Origin: Actinomycetes bacterium
GTDB taxonomy: Bacteria > Actinomycetota > Acidimicrobiia > Acidimicrobiales > Palsa-688
Length of the DNA stretch: 64,000 nt
Direction of reading: 5' to 3'
NCBI GenBank assembly: GCA_021799445.1
Contig: JAJZAM010000002.1
Coordinates: forward strand, 1 to 64,000
Every line of letters starts with the position of its first letter. The first letter of the stretch is position 1. The notes under the pieces were generated by a model. The model made no database searches, had not been told where the DNA came from, and was given only the letters and a program-made list of their open reading frames with translations. Shown one piece after another: positions 48,703-58,882 of this stretch. A program made the translations under genes and the position numbers.

Positions 48703-51700
48703 GTGGCAGGCGGATTGCGAGCCGACGACGTGGTGGTCGCACTCGTTCGGCTCCTCGGTCCGACCTCTACCAGCCGAGGGCAGTCCTACGCGGCTGCCGG
48801 CTCCGTGTCCGAGCCGGTGTGGGACGACGAGGGCACGCGGCTGTCAGCTGTAGTACGAGACGGCGGGGTTGGGCTGTGCAAGGTGGAAGTCGAGGTGACC
48901 CTCGGGACCGCAGGTCGTATAACAGACGTGGACGGCGCCTGCTCTTGTCCGCTTGCGCGAAACTGCAGGCACGTCGCCGCGGCGCTCATTTTCGCTCCGC
49001 CGCCTCCCGAGGATACAACCTTGGCTCTTGTCAGGCTTGGTCTAGCGCCGCCCGGCGGCAGGCCAACGAAGCTCTCGCCTGGAAAGGCAGGTTCCGGCAG
49101 GCGCTCCGGGGCGACGACGGACCCCGGCGGGGCATCGCGTCTTCGTGCGTCACCCGCCTCCCAGGTCGAACGGCCGGAGGCAGGATGGAGGGAGCCTCTG
49201 GAATCATTGTTGTCTGGGAGAACCCCGCTCAGCACGGCTCCTAACTTCCGTCGGGAGGGAGCACCCGACCGTGAGCCGGAGGCGCTCGGTCTGCAGTTCG
49301 AGTTGGTAGCTTCACGTCCCGTAGCGACTCGCGGCTTCAAGCCAGGTTCGGAGAGGGTCACCCGCCCAGGAGTGCGGCTGCGTCCCGTGACACGATCCAG
49401 CACGGGAAACTGGGTACGCAACAACGTCACATGGAGTTCGCTGGAGTACCTCGTCGGGTGGCGGGCGAGTTGGGGAGCGACAAGCTACAGGGCCGAGCAC
49501 ATCTCCCTTCTCAGGGAGCTGCGAGCCTTGGCACGCCTCTACGACAACCGGCGGTGGGTTTCCTCAGGTGACGAGGCCGTCTGGCTCGAGTCCGTCGGTA
49601 GCCGGCGGCTGTGGGACCTTCTACGCCACGCGGGCGAGATGGATCTTAACTTGGTGGCAGCCGGGCGAAGTGCTCAACCGGTGATACTGAGCCCTGACGA
49701 GGCCGTTGCGGAACTGGACGCCGCGCTCGACGGCTCCGCCTTGAGGATCACGCCGCGCCTCGTCCACAGAGGTTGGTCACTCCGATCCGACAGGCTGGTA
49801 CTGGTCGGCGATCCACCTCACGGAATCGTCTACTGGGAGGAGACGCCGCAGACCAACCGGACCCCGGCGTTGATGCTTGCGCCGCTGTCATCACGGCTTA
49901 GCATTCCGGGTGCCGAACTGGTCAGAACCGCCGCCACCATCGAGATACCCCTCACGGAACTGGACGTGTTCGAGGCGGAGCTACTCCCCCAACTTCGCCG
50001 CCGGCTGGCCGTGACATCCTCCGACACCTCGTACGCTCCGCCACCGACCCCTGCTGACGTGGTCGTATGCTGCGTCACCCACAGCCCAGGGCCTTCCCTC
50101 GAAGTGACGTGGAACCTCGAACAGGGGGGTTCGCGTCGTCCGATCGTCGACGAGCCCGACGAGACTGCGTCTGTTGCCCTGGCCGACGCCGCCAGGATGG
50201 TGTCGGGGTTTGCAGGACTAACCGTCTCAACCCCAAAAGGCCCGACCCTAACCGACGGGCGTCTCGACGGGATCGTAGCCATCCGCTTCGTCTCAGATAC
50301 CCTGCCTGACCTTGCGGCAATCGACGGTGTCCGCGTCGAACGGAGCGGGGAGGCTCCCGAATACAAGGAGGTACCCGAGGGCCCAACCCTCCGCATCGGC
50401 GGCGACCGCTCCCCTGACGGGGACTGGCTCGACCTTGCCGTGGAGGTGACCGTCGAAGGCGAAAAGGTCGCCTTCGAGACGCTTTTCGTCGCCCTCGCCG
50501 AGGGAGCGAGCCACATGTTCCTACCCTCCGGCAAGTGGTTCTCCCTCGAACGTGACGACCTGCGCCGTCTGACGGAGCTGATCATCGAAGCAAGGTCCCT
50601 CCACGACGCTCCTGGCGGAGGGGTCCGCCTTAGCCGTTACCAGTCGAGCTTATGGGAGGATCTATCAGAGCTAGCCCCTCTAGAAGGCGACTTCTCCAGC
50701 TGGGCTGACGGTCTGCGAGCGTTGGCCTCTCCAGCTCTTCCCCCTCCTGCACCGAAATCCTTAAGAGCCCAGCTTAGGCCTTACCAGATGGAGGGCTTCG
50801 CGTGGCTGGCGAACCGGTACGCCCAGCGGGTTGGGGGCATCCTGGCAGACGACATGGGTCTGGGTAAGACGCTGCAAGCGTTAGCGCTCATCTGCCATGC
50901 GCGAGAGTCGTCCCTAGGCGAAGGGGGCTCTCGCGAAATCAGCAAACCGTTCCTGGTTGTATCCCCGACGAGCGTCGTGTCCACTTGGGCCGGCGAAGCG
51001 GCACGCTTCGCCCCGGATCTCAAAGTTGTGACAGTGAGCCAAACGACGGCTAAAAGCCGGGTCCCGCTGCCGGACTTGGTCGGCGACGCTGAGCTTGTTG
51101 TCACATCGTACGCCCTTTTCAGGTTGGACTTCGACCGCTACGAAGCTATCAGCTGGGCGGGCCTGCTCCTAGACGAAGCGCAGTTCCTTAAGAACCCGGC
51201 CTCGCACGTGTACCAGCGGGCACGTCGTTTGAGCACCCCTTGGAAGCTGGCGATGACGGGGACTCCCCTGGAGAACTCGCTGAGCGAGCTGTGGGCTCTG
51301 ACGTCTATCACCGCTCCGGGGCTCTTCGGCCGGCTGGATAAGTTCTCCGCCGCCTACAAGATCCCGATCGAACGTAACTCTGATCAAGCAAAGCTCGAAG
51401 GACTACGCCGGCGGATAAAGCCGATCATGCTCAGAAGGACCAAGTCCCAAGTGGTCTCGGACCTGCCCGACAAACAGGAGCAAGTTCTAGCTATCGAGCT
51501 CGACGCTCGCCACCGCCGCCTCTACGACACCTGGCTTGCGCGGGAGAGACAAAAGGTCCTCGGTCTCCTAGGAGATCTCGAAGCGAACCGCTTCGAGATC
51601 TTCCGTTCGCTCACCTTGCTCCGCCAGGCAGCCCTCGACGTGTCGCTCGTGGACCCTAACCACAAGACGGTGCCGTCTGCGAAGCTTGACGTGCTGAGCG

Positions 51701-52179
51701 AGACCCTCGGCGAAGCAGTTGCGGACGGGCACCGGGCGCTGGTCTTCAGCCAGTTCACCCGCTTCTTGCGATCCGCACAGCGAAGGCTCGAAGATGACGG
51801 GATAGCCACCTGCTATCTGGATGGGCGTACGACAAGGCGAGCTCGGGTCATAGAAGAGTTCCGCTCTGGTCAAGCCCCCGTCTTCCTCGTCAGCCTGAAA
51901 GCCGGGGGGTTCGGGTTGAACCTGACCGAAGCCGACCATTGCATCCTCTTGGACCCCTGGTGGAACCCGGCGACTGAGGCCCAGGCTGTCGACCGTGTCC
52001 ACCGGATAGGCCAGACGCGTAAGGTTATGGTCTACCGTTACGTGGCTAGTGGGACCATAGAAGAGAAGGTGATGGCGCTAAAAGCTCGAAAAGCCGAGCT
52101 TTTCGCCGGGGTGATGGACGCCGGTGGCTTTGAGTCCGTTTCGCTCAGCGCCAGTGACATAGAAGTTCTCCTGTCCTAG
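48703..52179 (+). CDS. SNF2-family DEAD/DEAH-box helicase with N-terminal SWIM zinc finger
   Basis: CSCPLARNCRHVAAALIF (SWIM), GGILADDMGLGKTLQALALI, LLLDEAQFLKN, LVFSQFTRFLRSAQRRLEDDG, DPWWNPATEAQAVDRVHRIGQTRKVMVYRYVASGTIEEKV; GTG start. Confidence 0.95.
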   Translation: MAGGLRADDVVVALVRLLGPTSTSRGQSYAAAGSVSEPVWDDEGTRLSAVVRDGGVGLCKVEVEVTLGTAGRITDVDGACSCPLARNCRHVAAALIFAPPPPEDTTLALVRLGLAPPGGRPTKLSPGKAGSGRRSGATTDPGGASRLRASPASQVERPEAGWREPLESLLSGRTPLSTAPNFRREGAPDREPEALGLQFELVASRPVATRGFKPGSERVTRPGVRLRPVTRSSTGNWVRNNVTWSSLEYLVGWRASWGATSYRAEHISLLRELRALARLYDNRRWVSSGDEAVWLESVGSRRLWDLLRHAGEMDLNLVAAGRSAQPVILSPDEAVAELDAALDGSALRITPRLVHRGWSLRSDRLVLVGDPPHGIVYWEETPQTNRTPALMLAPLSSRLSIPGAELVRTAATIEIPLTELDVFEAELLPQLRRRLAVTSSDTSYAPPPTPADVVVCCVTHSPGPSLEVTWNLEQGGSRRPIVDEPDETASVALADAARMVSGFAGLTVSTPKGPTLTDGRLDGIVAIRFVSDTLPDLAAIDGVRVERSGEAPEYKEVPEGPTLRIGGDRSPDGDWLDLAVEVTVEGEKVAFETLFVALAEGASHMFLPSGKWFSLERDDLRRLTELIIEARSLHDAPGGGVRLSRYQSSLWEDLSELAPLEGDFSSWADGLRALASPALPPPAPKSLRAQLRPYQMEGFAWLANRYAQRVGGILADDMGLGKTLQALALICHARESSLGEGGSREISKPFLVVSPTSVVSTWAGEAARFAPDLKVVTVSQTTAKSRVPLPDLVGDAELVVTSYALFRLDFDRYEAISWAGLLLDEAQFLKNPASHVYQRARRLSTPWKLAMTGTPLENSLSELWALTSITAPGLFGRLDKFSAAYKIPIERNSDQAKLEGLRRRIKPIMLRRTKSQVVSDLPDKQEQVLAIELDARHRRLYDTWLARERQKVLGLLGDLEANRFEIFRSLTLLRQAALDVSLVDPNHKTVPSAKLDVLSETLGEAVADGHRALVFSQFTRFLRSAQRRLEDDGIATCYLDGRTTRRARVIEEFRSGQAPVFLVSLKAGGFGLNLTEADHCILLDPWWNPATEAQAVDRVHRIGQTRKVMVYRYVASGTIEEKVMALKARKAELFAGVMDAGGFESVSLSASDIEVLLS

Positions 52180-52219
52180 CAGGTGCGTTCAGCGCTTTAG
52201 CTGCGCCACGACCTGCCTG

Positions 52220-52654
52220 TCAGCGAGGCGCCATGACTGTCACCGTTCCTTGCGCTACCCCTACCAGGCGGGCTTCGTTGGTCACGTCGACTCGCACGAT
52301 CGCCGTGCGTTTCGACAACGAAACGATCCTCGCCTCCGCCCGCATGGTCCCGGCGCGCGCCGGAGCGGTGAAGTTCAGCTTGAACTCGCTGGTCGCAGGC
52401 CATGATCCCAGCGGCACGACCGGCATGCACACGGCGCCGAGGACGTGGTCTACCAGAGCCGAGATGACCCCACCGTGGGCAGCTCCGAACGGGTTGAGAA
52501 GCTCCGCTGTCACCTCCAGCTCGCATGCGAGAACCCCCGGTCCGACGTCCACGATTTTCATTCCGAGGTAGCCGGGTAGGCCACCGGAACCGGAACCGTC
52601 AGCGGCTATCATCCTCGCTGCGATTTGCGGATCGAACTGGGGGAAGTCAGTCAT
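52220..52654 (-). CDS. PaaI-type hotdog thioesterase
   Basis: NPFGAAHGGVISALVDHVLGAVCMPVVPLGSWPATSEFKLNFTAPARAGTMRAEARIVSLSKRTAIVRVDVTNEARLVGVAQGTVTVM. Confidence 0.9.
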   Translation of the reverse strand: MTDFPQFDPQIAARMIAADGSGSGGLPGYLGMKIVDVGPGVLACELEVTAELLNPFGAAHGGVISALVDHVLGAVCMPVVPLGSWPATSEFKLNFTAPARAGTMRAEARIVSLSKRTAIVRVDVTNEARLVGVAQGTVTVMAPR

Positions 52655-53769
52655 GTCGCTTGCCAGATTATCTCCTCTTTGAGCGTGGTCACCTCGTCGA
52701 TAACCTGCAGGTCCGGTGTGATACCCAGGCCGGGGCCTTGCGGAACTGCGAGGTGCCCTGACTCAAGAGTAAAAGGCTCGGTGATGTCGCGGCGAAAATA
52801 CCGGTCGGAAGCCGAAATGTCACCAGGCAAACTAAAGCCCGGCAGAGATGCGAGCGCCACGTTAGCCGCCCTGCCTACTCCCGTTTCGAGCATTCCCCCA
52901 CACCACACGGGGACGCCCCGCTCGAAGCAGACGTCGTGGAGGTTTTTCGCCTCGAGATATCCACCGACTCGTCCGGCCTTGACGTTGAGTATTGCGGCCG
53001 CACCCCTGTCGATAGCATCCAACGCAGCCGCCACCGAGGTGATCGACTCGTCGAGACAGATCGGTGTTCTTATCTGCCGGGCTAGCGCTGCGTGACCCGT
53101 AATGTCGTCGTCGCGAAGTGGCTGCTCGACCATTACGAGGTCGAATTCATCAAGTTTGGACAGATGAGCCGCGTCGGCGAGCGTGTAGCTTGCGTTGGCG
53201 TCAACTTGCAACGGCAGTTCGTAGCCGAAATGCTCCCTGAGAGCTCTTACCGGCTCGACGTCCCAGCCGGGCTCGACTTTGAGCTTGACGCGAAGGTAAC
53301 CTGCCTCGACGTAACCGGAGACGAGCTCCACAAGCTCTCCTATCGTGTCCGTGATACCGATAGACACGCCTGCACCGACACGGTCACGTACCCCGCAGAG
53401 GCGGGAAGACATGCTGACGCCCGCCGCTCTCAGCTCGGCGTCCAAGATCGCTGTCTCAAGCGCCGCCTTAGCCATCTGGTGTCCTTTGACCGGGGACAGG
53501 ACAGTCGCCACCTCATCGGCCACCAGTTCGTCGCCTCGCTGCTGAAGACGAGGAAGCAGGTGGGATCGGATGACGGCGTGCGCCCCGTCCACGTACTCGG
53601 GGGTATAGAGGGGTTCGCTCATAGCCACGCACTCGCCCCACCCGACGGCTTCGGGTCCTTCCACTTGGACGAGGAGGACGTCGCGTGTGTCCTCGACGCC
53701 GAAAGAAGTTCGAAACGGGCTGACCAGCGGCATAGCCAAGCGGCGCAGCACGACGCGTTCTAATCTCAA
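52651..53769 (-). CDS. menC: o-Succinylbenzoate synthase / N-acylamino acid racemase family (enolase superfamily)
   Basis: PLVSPFRTSFGVEDTRDVLLVQVEGPEAVGWGECVAM, LRVKLKVEPGWDVEPVRALREHFGYELPLQVDANASYTLADA, ICLDESI, ILNVKAGRVGGYLEAKNLHDVC, VWCGGMLETGVGRAANVALASLPGF; TTG start at 53769 proposed because upstream in-frame sequence is antisense to another gene. Confidence 0.87.
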   Translation of the reverse strand: MRLERVVLRRLAMPLVSPFRTSFGVEDTRDVLLVQVEGPEAVGWGECVAMSEPLYTPEYVDGAHAVIRSHLLPRLQQRGDELVADEVATVLSPVKGHQMAKAALETAILDAELRAAGVSMSSRLCGVRDRVGAGVSIGITDTIGELVELVSGYVEAGYLRVKLKVEPGWDVEPVRALREHFGYELPLQVDANASYTLADAAHLSKLDEFDLVMVEQPLRDDDITGHAALARQIRTPICLDESITSVAAALDAIDRGAAAILNVKAGRVGGYLEAKNLHDVCFERGVPVWCGGMLETGVGRAANVALASLPGFSLPGDISASDRYFRRDITEPFTLESGHLAVPQGPGLGITPDLQVIDEVTTLKEEIIWQAT

Positions 53770-53808
53770 TGCTTCGGTGCTCCTGTCGGCTTTTCGGGGG
53801 GCGTCCTC

Positions 53809-54465
53809 ATGGCATGGATTATGGCGAGTACATTCTCGGGGCATCCTATGACAGCTTTCACGGTACTGACCGTATGCTCCGCCAACCGCTGCAGGTCGCC
53901 GATGGCCGAAGCCTTGCTCGCCCGCTCTTTGGAGCCGACATTGGGCGGGGAGCTCACGGTGCGGTCGGCGGGTTTCGGACCTTCCGGAGCCCCGGCCGAG
54001 CGCGGTGCGTTGGAGGTCATGGCCGAGATCGGCGTCGACTTGACAAGCCACCGGAGCAGGACTGTCGATAGGGCCATGCTCGCCGAAGCGGACCTGGTCC
54101 TGGCGATGACCCGCCAGCATGCCATGGAGCTTGTTGTCCTCGAAGACTCCTGCTGGCCTAAGACGTTCCTGCTCGGAGAGTTCACCTCTCCCTCCGGATC
54201 GACAGGACTCGGCGGCTCCTCCTCGTCGGCTGTGGCATCTACCGGGTTGGCCGCGGCGCCCTTCGACAGAATCCCCGACCTGCGTGACAAGGTCGCCTTG
54301 CTGCACGCTGGACGTCGCAGATCTGATCTGCTGGCTCTTCCCACCAGCGTGGAGGTCGGCGACCCGGTAGGCGGTCCGCTTCGCGGCTATCGCAGCACAC
54401 GAGACAGGATCGCCGAGCTCGCGGAAGCGGTCGTCGCCTACCTGGCCCAACCTGAAGTGCCGTAG
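53809..54465 (+). CDS. Low-molecular-weight protein-tyrosine-phosphatase family protein
   Basis: VLTVCSANRCRSPMAEALLARSL (C-X5-R-S variant), VRSAGFGPSGAPAERGALEVMAEIGVDLTSHRSRTVDRAMLAEADLVLAMTRQH. Confidence 0.88.
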   Translation: MAWIMASTFSGHPMTAFTVLTVCSANRCRSPMAEALLARSLEPTLGGELTVRSAGFGPSGAPAERGALEVMAEIGVDLTSHRSRTVDRAMLAEADLVLAMTRQHAMELVVLEDSCWPKTFLLGEFTSPSGSTGLGGSSSSAVASTGLAAAPFDRIPDLRDKVALLHAGRRRSDLLALPTSVEVGDPVGGPLRGYRSTRDRIAELAEAVVAYLAQPEVP

Positions 54466-54470
54466 CCGCT

Positions 54471-54914
54471 TCAGGCGCTGCGACGCGCTAGGCGTGCGGG
54501 TATGCCTGCGGGCCTGTCTTCGCCGACATTCGTACCACTCAGGGAGAAACCGGCTGACGCCGTAACCCCCACGGCGAGATGTATCGCTATTAGCCCGGTC
54601 GCCGCTGCGAAAGTCGTAGCAAAAGCCACCGGAAGCCCCAGGGACAGCAAAACAACCGCTGCGGCCAGCCAGCGCCACGTGACCAAAGGACGCGGCACGA
54701 ACCTTTCGAGGACTGCGAGCAGCACCCAGCCCGCCATTGTTGTAGTGGCGGCGGCCGCAACGACAGCCCCGAATGCTACGGCAGAAGGCGAGCTGTGCGG
54801 GAACTTCACGGTCAGGTTGACGCCAGCGAGGCGGGTGACAAGCACCCACGACAAAGCGGCGACACCTACGGTGACGGCGACGGCGACGTGGCGGTTACGG
54901 CGTATGCGGGACAT
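54471..54914 (-). CDS. Hypothetical multi-TM membrane protein
   Basis: MSRIRRNRHVAVAVTVGVAALSWVLVTRLAG..., four predicted hydrophobic stretches; ATG 54914 chosen. Confidence 0.65.
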   Translation of the reverse strand: MSRIRRNRHVAVAVTVGVAALSWVLVTRLAGVNLTVKFPHSSPSAVAFGAVVAAAATTTMAGWVLLAVLERFVPRPLVTWRWLAAAVVLLSLGLPVAFATTFAAATGLIAIHLAVGVTASAGFSLSGTNVGEDRPAGIPARLARRSA

Positions 54915-55123
54915 CTGATCCTCCTTGGATCTCTTGGGGCCGCTTGGATGCGACTCTCTTAGCTTCCTCTGGAGGGTCGTCATCTGTCGTCGTTTCGTCG
55001 GAGTTACAGCCCGTACGACTCTTGTTGTAGACACTGTCCGACCCTCTTACCGCGGTGGGAGTAGCCGCTTTCCCTCTGAGGTGGTATGGCGGTGGCGCCG
55101 GCGGGGTCGTAGCCTGTCCGGCG

Positions 55124-56440
55124 ATGCTGTCGACGGTCGGGCGTTTCACTAAAAGCCGCTGGGCTGAGCCGCTCGGCGTCGCCGTCGTGTTCGCCATGGT
55201 CGTCTCGGGCTCCGCCGCTGAGGCCTACCCCGGCCACGTCTACGCGGGCCTGCACCTGCGGTCGCATCCCCCCGTCAGTGCTTTCGCTGTCCTGGCGATA
55301 CCGGCCGTGAGCTTGTTGTGGAGGCGTTCGCACCCTCTCGTGGTTTACGCGGCAACCGTGGGCGGCGCCGCCACATGGGCGCTGATAGGGCAAGTGTACG
55401 GGGCCGCACTGGTGATGGTCTTGGTCGCCTTCTTCACACTTTGCGTCGAAAGACCTGGCCGGTTAGCTCCGCTGGCCCTGGGTTGCGCCGGTGCTCTTAC
55501 CATCTGGGGAGCCGGGGGTGTCGCAGGGACTTGGGGATGGTGGGGAGGCCCGCAACTCGACATGTGGGCAGAGATGATCGCCGCCGGAGCTGCAGGGGCT
55601 TTCGTGTCGGCACGCAGAAGTTGGAAAGCGAGCGAGCTCCTACGAGCGCAGGATCAGCAGCGCGCGAGACACGACGAGATACGCCGTCAGATTGTCTCTG
55701 AGCGTTTACGTATTGCTAGGGAGCTTCACGACGTCGTAGCGCATTCGATGGCGATGATCAACGTCCAAGCGAGCGCGGCCGCAACGCTCGTCGGGACTGA
55801 CCCGCTCCGCGTCACGGAGTCGCTGCAAGCCATCCGGCGGGCGAGCAAGGACGGCCTGAGGGAGCTGCGGTCAATCCTCGACGTGCTGCGACAAGTGGAC
55901 GACCAAGCCCCCGCCGTAGCCCTTCCAAACCGGGAGGCGTTCGAAGCCCTCGTCGAAGCCACCCGGTCGGCGGGCGTGGAGTGCACCCTTAGCTGGAAGC
56001 TGCACATGTCGGACGCGACGCCCGGTACGGCCCTGGCGGCGTACCGTATTGCACAAGAGTCGCTCACCAACGTCGTCCGCCACGCCCCGCGGTCGGTCAC
56101 CTCGGTGACTGTAGGGGGGGATGACTCGGCGATACTGATAGAGGTGACTAACGATGCGAGCGGCGCCAGTGGGACCTTCACGGAGGGCTCAGGCACGGGT
56201 ATCGCCGGCATGCGCGAGCGGGCCAGGATGCTAGGCGGCTCGCTCGAGGCGGGGCCCAACCCAGGAGGAGGTTTCACGGTACGGGCGCTTCTTCCGATAG
56301 CGGCGGTCAGAGCTCCCGAGGATTCCGGCCCCGAACCCGACCGAAGGCCTAGCCGTGCCCAGCCCGCCTGGCCCCTCCTTGAGGCCGACCATCATGGGGT
56401 CTCGGACAGCGAGCCGACTGCTAGGACGTCTAGGTCTTGA
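55124..56440 (+). CDS. Sensor histidine kinase (HisKA_3, NarL-partner type)
   Basis: Multi-TM N-terminus; SERLRIARELHDVVAHSMAMINVQASAAATL (H box), ESLTNVVRHAPRSVTSVTVGG, GTGIAGMRERARMLGGSLEAGPNPGGGFTVRALLPI. Confidence 0.94.
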   Translation: MLSTVGRFTKSRWAEPLGVAVVFAMVVSGSAAEAYPGHVYAGLHLRSHPPVSAFAVLAIPAVSLLWRRSHPLVVYAATVGGAATWALIGQVYGAALVMVLVAFFTLCVERPGRLAPLALGCAGALTIWGAGGVAGTWGWWGGPQLDMWAEMIAAGAAGAFVSARRSWKASELLRAQDQQRARHDEIRRQIVSERLRIARELHDVVAHSMAMINVQASAAATLVGTDPLRVTESLQAIRRASKDGLRELRSILDVLRQVDDQAPAVALPNREAFEALVEATRSAGVECTLSWKLHMSDATPGTALAAYRIAQESLTNVVRHAPRSVTSVTVGGDDSAILIEVTNDASGASGTFTEGSGTGIAGMRERARMLGGSLEAGPNPGGGFTVRALLPIAAVRAPEDSGPEPDRRPSRAQPAWPLLEADHHGVSDSEPTARTSRS

Positions 56441-57102
56441 TCCGGGTTATACTCGCTGACGACCAGGCGCTGGTCAGAGCGGGGTTCCGGGTTCTTCTAG
56501 ACGCTGCGGACGACATCACCGTCGTAGGCGAAGCGCCAGACGGCCAGGCTGCTGTCGAATTGGCCCGGGTGTGCAAACCCGACGTCGTGCTCATGGATGT
56601 CCGCATGCCTGGTGTCGACGGGATCGAGGCTACAAGGCGTATAGCAGACGACTCCGACCTGTCCGATCTCAAGGTTGTGATCCTGACGACGTTTGAGAGC
56701 GACGAGTACATCTTCGAGGCGCTCCGGGCCGGGGCGAGCGGCTTCCTCGTAAAAGACACAGAGCCCGATGATCTCCTCGACGCAGTTCGTATCGTCGCAC
56801 GAGGAGATGCGCTTCTGTCGCCTAGCGTAACTCGAAGGCTGATCGGTTCGATCTACACCAGAGGAGCGAAAAGGCCGATCGACTCTTCGCTGCTGTCCTC
56901 TTTGACCGGTCGCGAGCGCGAGGTGATGGCCTTGGTGGCAACCGGGATGACCAACGACGAGATCGCCGAATCGCTTTACATGAGCCCCCTAACCGCCAAA
57001 ACCCATGTGAGCCGGACCATGACCAAGCTCGGAGCTCGAGACCGGGCGCAACTGGTTGTCATCGCTTACGAGAGTGGCCTTGTCAGCCCCGGCGGCCCTT
57101 GA
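56437..57102 (+). CDS. LuxR/NarL family response regulator
   Basis: MIRVILADDQALVRAGFRVLLDAADDITVVGEAPDGQAAVELARVCKPDVVLMDVRMPGVDG, LTGREREVMALVATGMTNDEIAESLYMSPLTAKTHVSRTMTKLGARDRAQLVVIAYESGLV; 4-nt overlap with the kinase. Confidence 0.96.
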   Translation: MIRVILADDQALVRAGFRVLLDAADDITVVGEAPDGQAAVELARVCKPDVVLMDVRMPGVDGIEATRRIADDSDLSDLKVVILTTFESDEYIFEALRAGASGFLVKDTEPDDLLDAVRIVARGDALLSPSVTRRLIGSIYTRGAKRPIDSSLLSSLTGREREVMALVATGMTNDEIAESLYMSPLTAKTHVSRTMTKLGARDRAQLVVIAYESGLVSPGGP

Positions 57103-57114
57103 GGGAGCCTGGAC

Positions 57115-57150
57115 GCCAACCGGGGCTTTGTCGCCAACCTGGGCTTTGTC
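57115..57150. repeat. Two-copy 18-bp tandem repeat (1 mismatch)
   Basis: GCCAACCGGGGCTTTGTC GCCAACCTGGGCTTTGTC. Confidence 0.8.
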
Positions 57151-57175
57151 GCGGTCCGGGCAGAGGCCGGTCCGG

Positions 57176-58078
57176 TCAGGCGCCGAGCGCTTGAAGGGCC
57201 CTGGCCAGTGCCGCCGGGTAAGGGCCAGCGAACTTAACCGCGTGAACGGCGAGAGGAGCCAGCTGGTGCAGCGGTACGCGCTGCTGCCAGCCGGCGGACA
57301 ACGGCGTCACTGCCTCGTACGAGGCGTACACTGCCGGCCCGAAGCCGCCGAAAAGACGCATCATCGCTAGGTCGAACTCGCGGTGACCGCCGAAGCATGC
57401 CGGGTCGATCAGCCAGGACGTCCCGCTGCTGTCGACCAGCCGGTTGCCAGCCCAGAGATCCCCGTGTAAGCGCGACGGAGGTTCGGCCGGGCCGGAAAGC
57501 TCCGACACGCGCAGGGCAACGGCTTCTAGACCATCGGCGAGCCGGCCGGCTTGTCCGCCGAGGTGCTCGGCGTTGCGCACAAGCGCCGCCAACGGAATCA
57601 ACCGCTGGGATGAGTAGAACTCGGCCCACGAGCAGCACGGTTCATTAGGAAGGCCGCGACTGCCGGTCGGCCGGCCGTCCTCCCGACCGAAGCAGGAGGC
57701 GCCGGCACCATGGAGTGTCGCCAGGGCTCTGCCGAAAGCGTGCTCGTCTGGAGGGACGCTCGTAGATTCCGTTATCCATTCGAGCGCCAGCCAAGGACGC
57801 CTGTCGCTTCCGTCGTCCCTGACGGCGAGGACGGCCGGAACGCGAACAGCACCGGTCTCGGCAAGCCACGACAGGCCCCACGCCTCGGTCACGAAGAAGC
57901 CGGGAATCGGCCGGCTATGAGTCTTCGCGAAAACTGTCCGGCCGTTGACTAGGTCAACTCGGAATGCCTCAGCCACGTCGCCCCCTCGCAGAGGCTGCAT
58001 TACCGACACTCCTACGCCGAGGAGACCTGCGAGCTCGCCTCGCAGATCGGCCGGGTTACGGTGAAGCCCGTTGCGCAC
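57176..58078 (-). CDS. Fructosamine kinase family protein
   Basis: VMQPLRGGDVAEAFRVDLVNGRTVFAKTHS, SRLHGDLWAGNRLVDSSGTSWLIDPACFGGHREFDLAMMRLFGGF. Confidence 0.92.
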   Translation of the reverse strand: MRNGLHRNPADLRGELAGLLGVGVSVMQPLRGGDVAEAFRVDLVNGRTVFAKTHSRPIPGFFVTEAWGLSWLAETGAVRVPAVLAVRDDGSDRRPWLALEWITESTSVPPDEHAFGRALATLHGAGASCFGREDGRPTGSRGLPNEPCCSWAEFYSSQRLIPLAALVRNAEHLGGQAGRLADGLEAVALRVSELSGPAEPPSRLHGDLWAGNRLVDSSGTSWLIDPACFGGHREFDLAMMRLFGGFGPAVYASYEAVTPLSAGWQQRVPLHQLAPLAVHAVKFAGPYPAALARALQALGA

Positions 58079-58187
58079 TTCTCCATAATGCCCGCTAGGA
58101 CCGGCGTGGAACCCGGCTAGCGCATGCTACGGGTTCCGGACGACGTCTATACGCGGAGCTTCACCAAGAGAAACTGCATCGACCTGG

Positions 58188-58817
58188 TCACCATTCCTGC
58201 TTTTGAGCCGTGAGGATGCCCAACTTCTCCAGTTCCAGCCGAGCTTCTGATGGACCCGTAACCTTGACCGCCGTGAGTCCGGCGTCGCGGGCAGCGCGCA
58301 CGTTAGCCTCGTTGTCGTCAAGGAACACTATGGACTCCGGCTGAACGCCGAGACTCTCTACGACGCGCTCGAACAGTTCGCCGTCGGGTTTTACGAGACC
58401 CATCTCGTGGGAGAGGAAACAGACGTCGAAGAGCCGATCCAGCTGCCACTGCGAAACGAAACGGGTCCAATGCAGGGGGTTACTGTTGCTCAGGCAACCG
58501 ACGGGAAGCACTTGTCTCACATCTTCCACCAAGGTTTGAGCTCCGTCGTAGAGGCCGTCCGGCCAGCTTTGGAACGCCTCCAGAAACTCTTCCACCGGGG
58601 CGGTCATTCCCCACTCGGCGGCGATCCCAGCACCGAAGTCGCTGCCGCTGCACCTGCCCCGCTCGAAGTCCCGTACCCACCGGCTCGCCAGCCACCCGGA
58701 CCAGAACTCGGCGTCGGGTCCCGGCCCGACCAGCTGGGCCATAGGCCCAACCGCACGAAGGCGCACGAGAACACCACCCAAGTCGAAAAGCACCCATCTG
58801 TAATCGACCATTTTCAT
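58188..58817 (-). CDS. HAD-IA family hydrolase
   Basis: WVLFDLGGVLVRL, VGCLSNSNPLHWTRF, LSHEMGLVKPDGELFERVVESLGVQPESIVFLDDNEANVRAARDAGLTAVKV. Confidence 0.93.
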   Translation of the reverse strand: MKMVDYRWVLFDLGGVLVRLRAVGPMAQLVGPGPDAEFWSGWLASRWVRDFERGRCSGSDFGAGIAAEWGMTAPVEEFLEAFQSWPDGLYDGAQTLVEDVRQVLPVGCLSNSNPLHWTRFVSQWQLDRLFDVCFLSHEMGLVKPDGELFERVVESLGVQPESIVFLDDNEANVRAARDAGLTAVKVTGPSEARLELEKLGILTAQKQEW

Positions 58818-58882
58818 GCAGACACAAGCTACGGCCTACCGCCAGCGGGCGGTACGATCAGATCCGGCCAGAGCCTTTCTCG

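Noticed and set aside
49830-50585. 251-aa minus-strand ORF
   Set aside because: Antisense to the SNF2 helicase; Ser/Arg-rich shadow.
53770-54849. N-terminal extension of the 732-aa minus-strand ORF (52651-54849)
   Set aside because: The extension is antisense to the LMW phosphatase gene and low in protein-like character; the enolase-family domain begins at about 53769.
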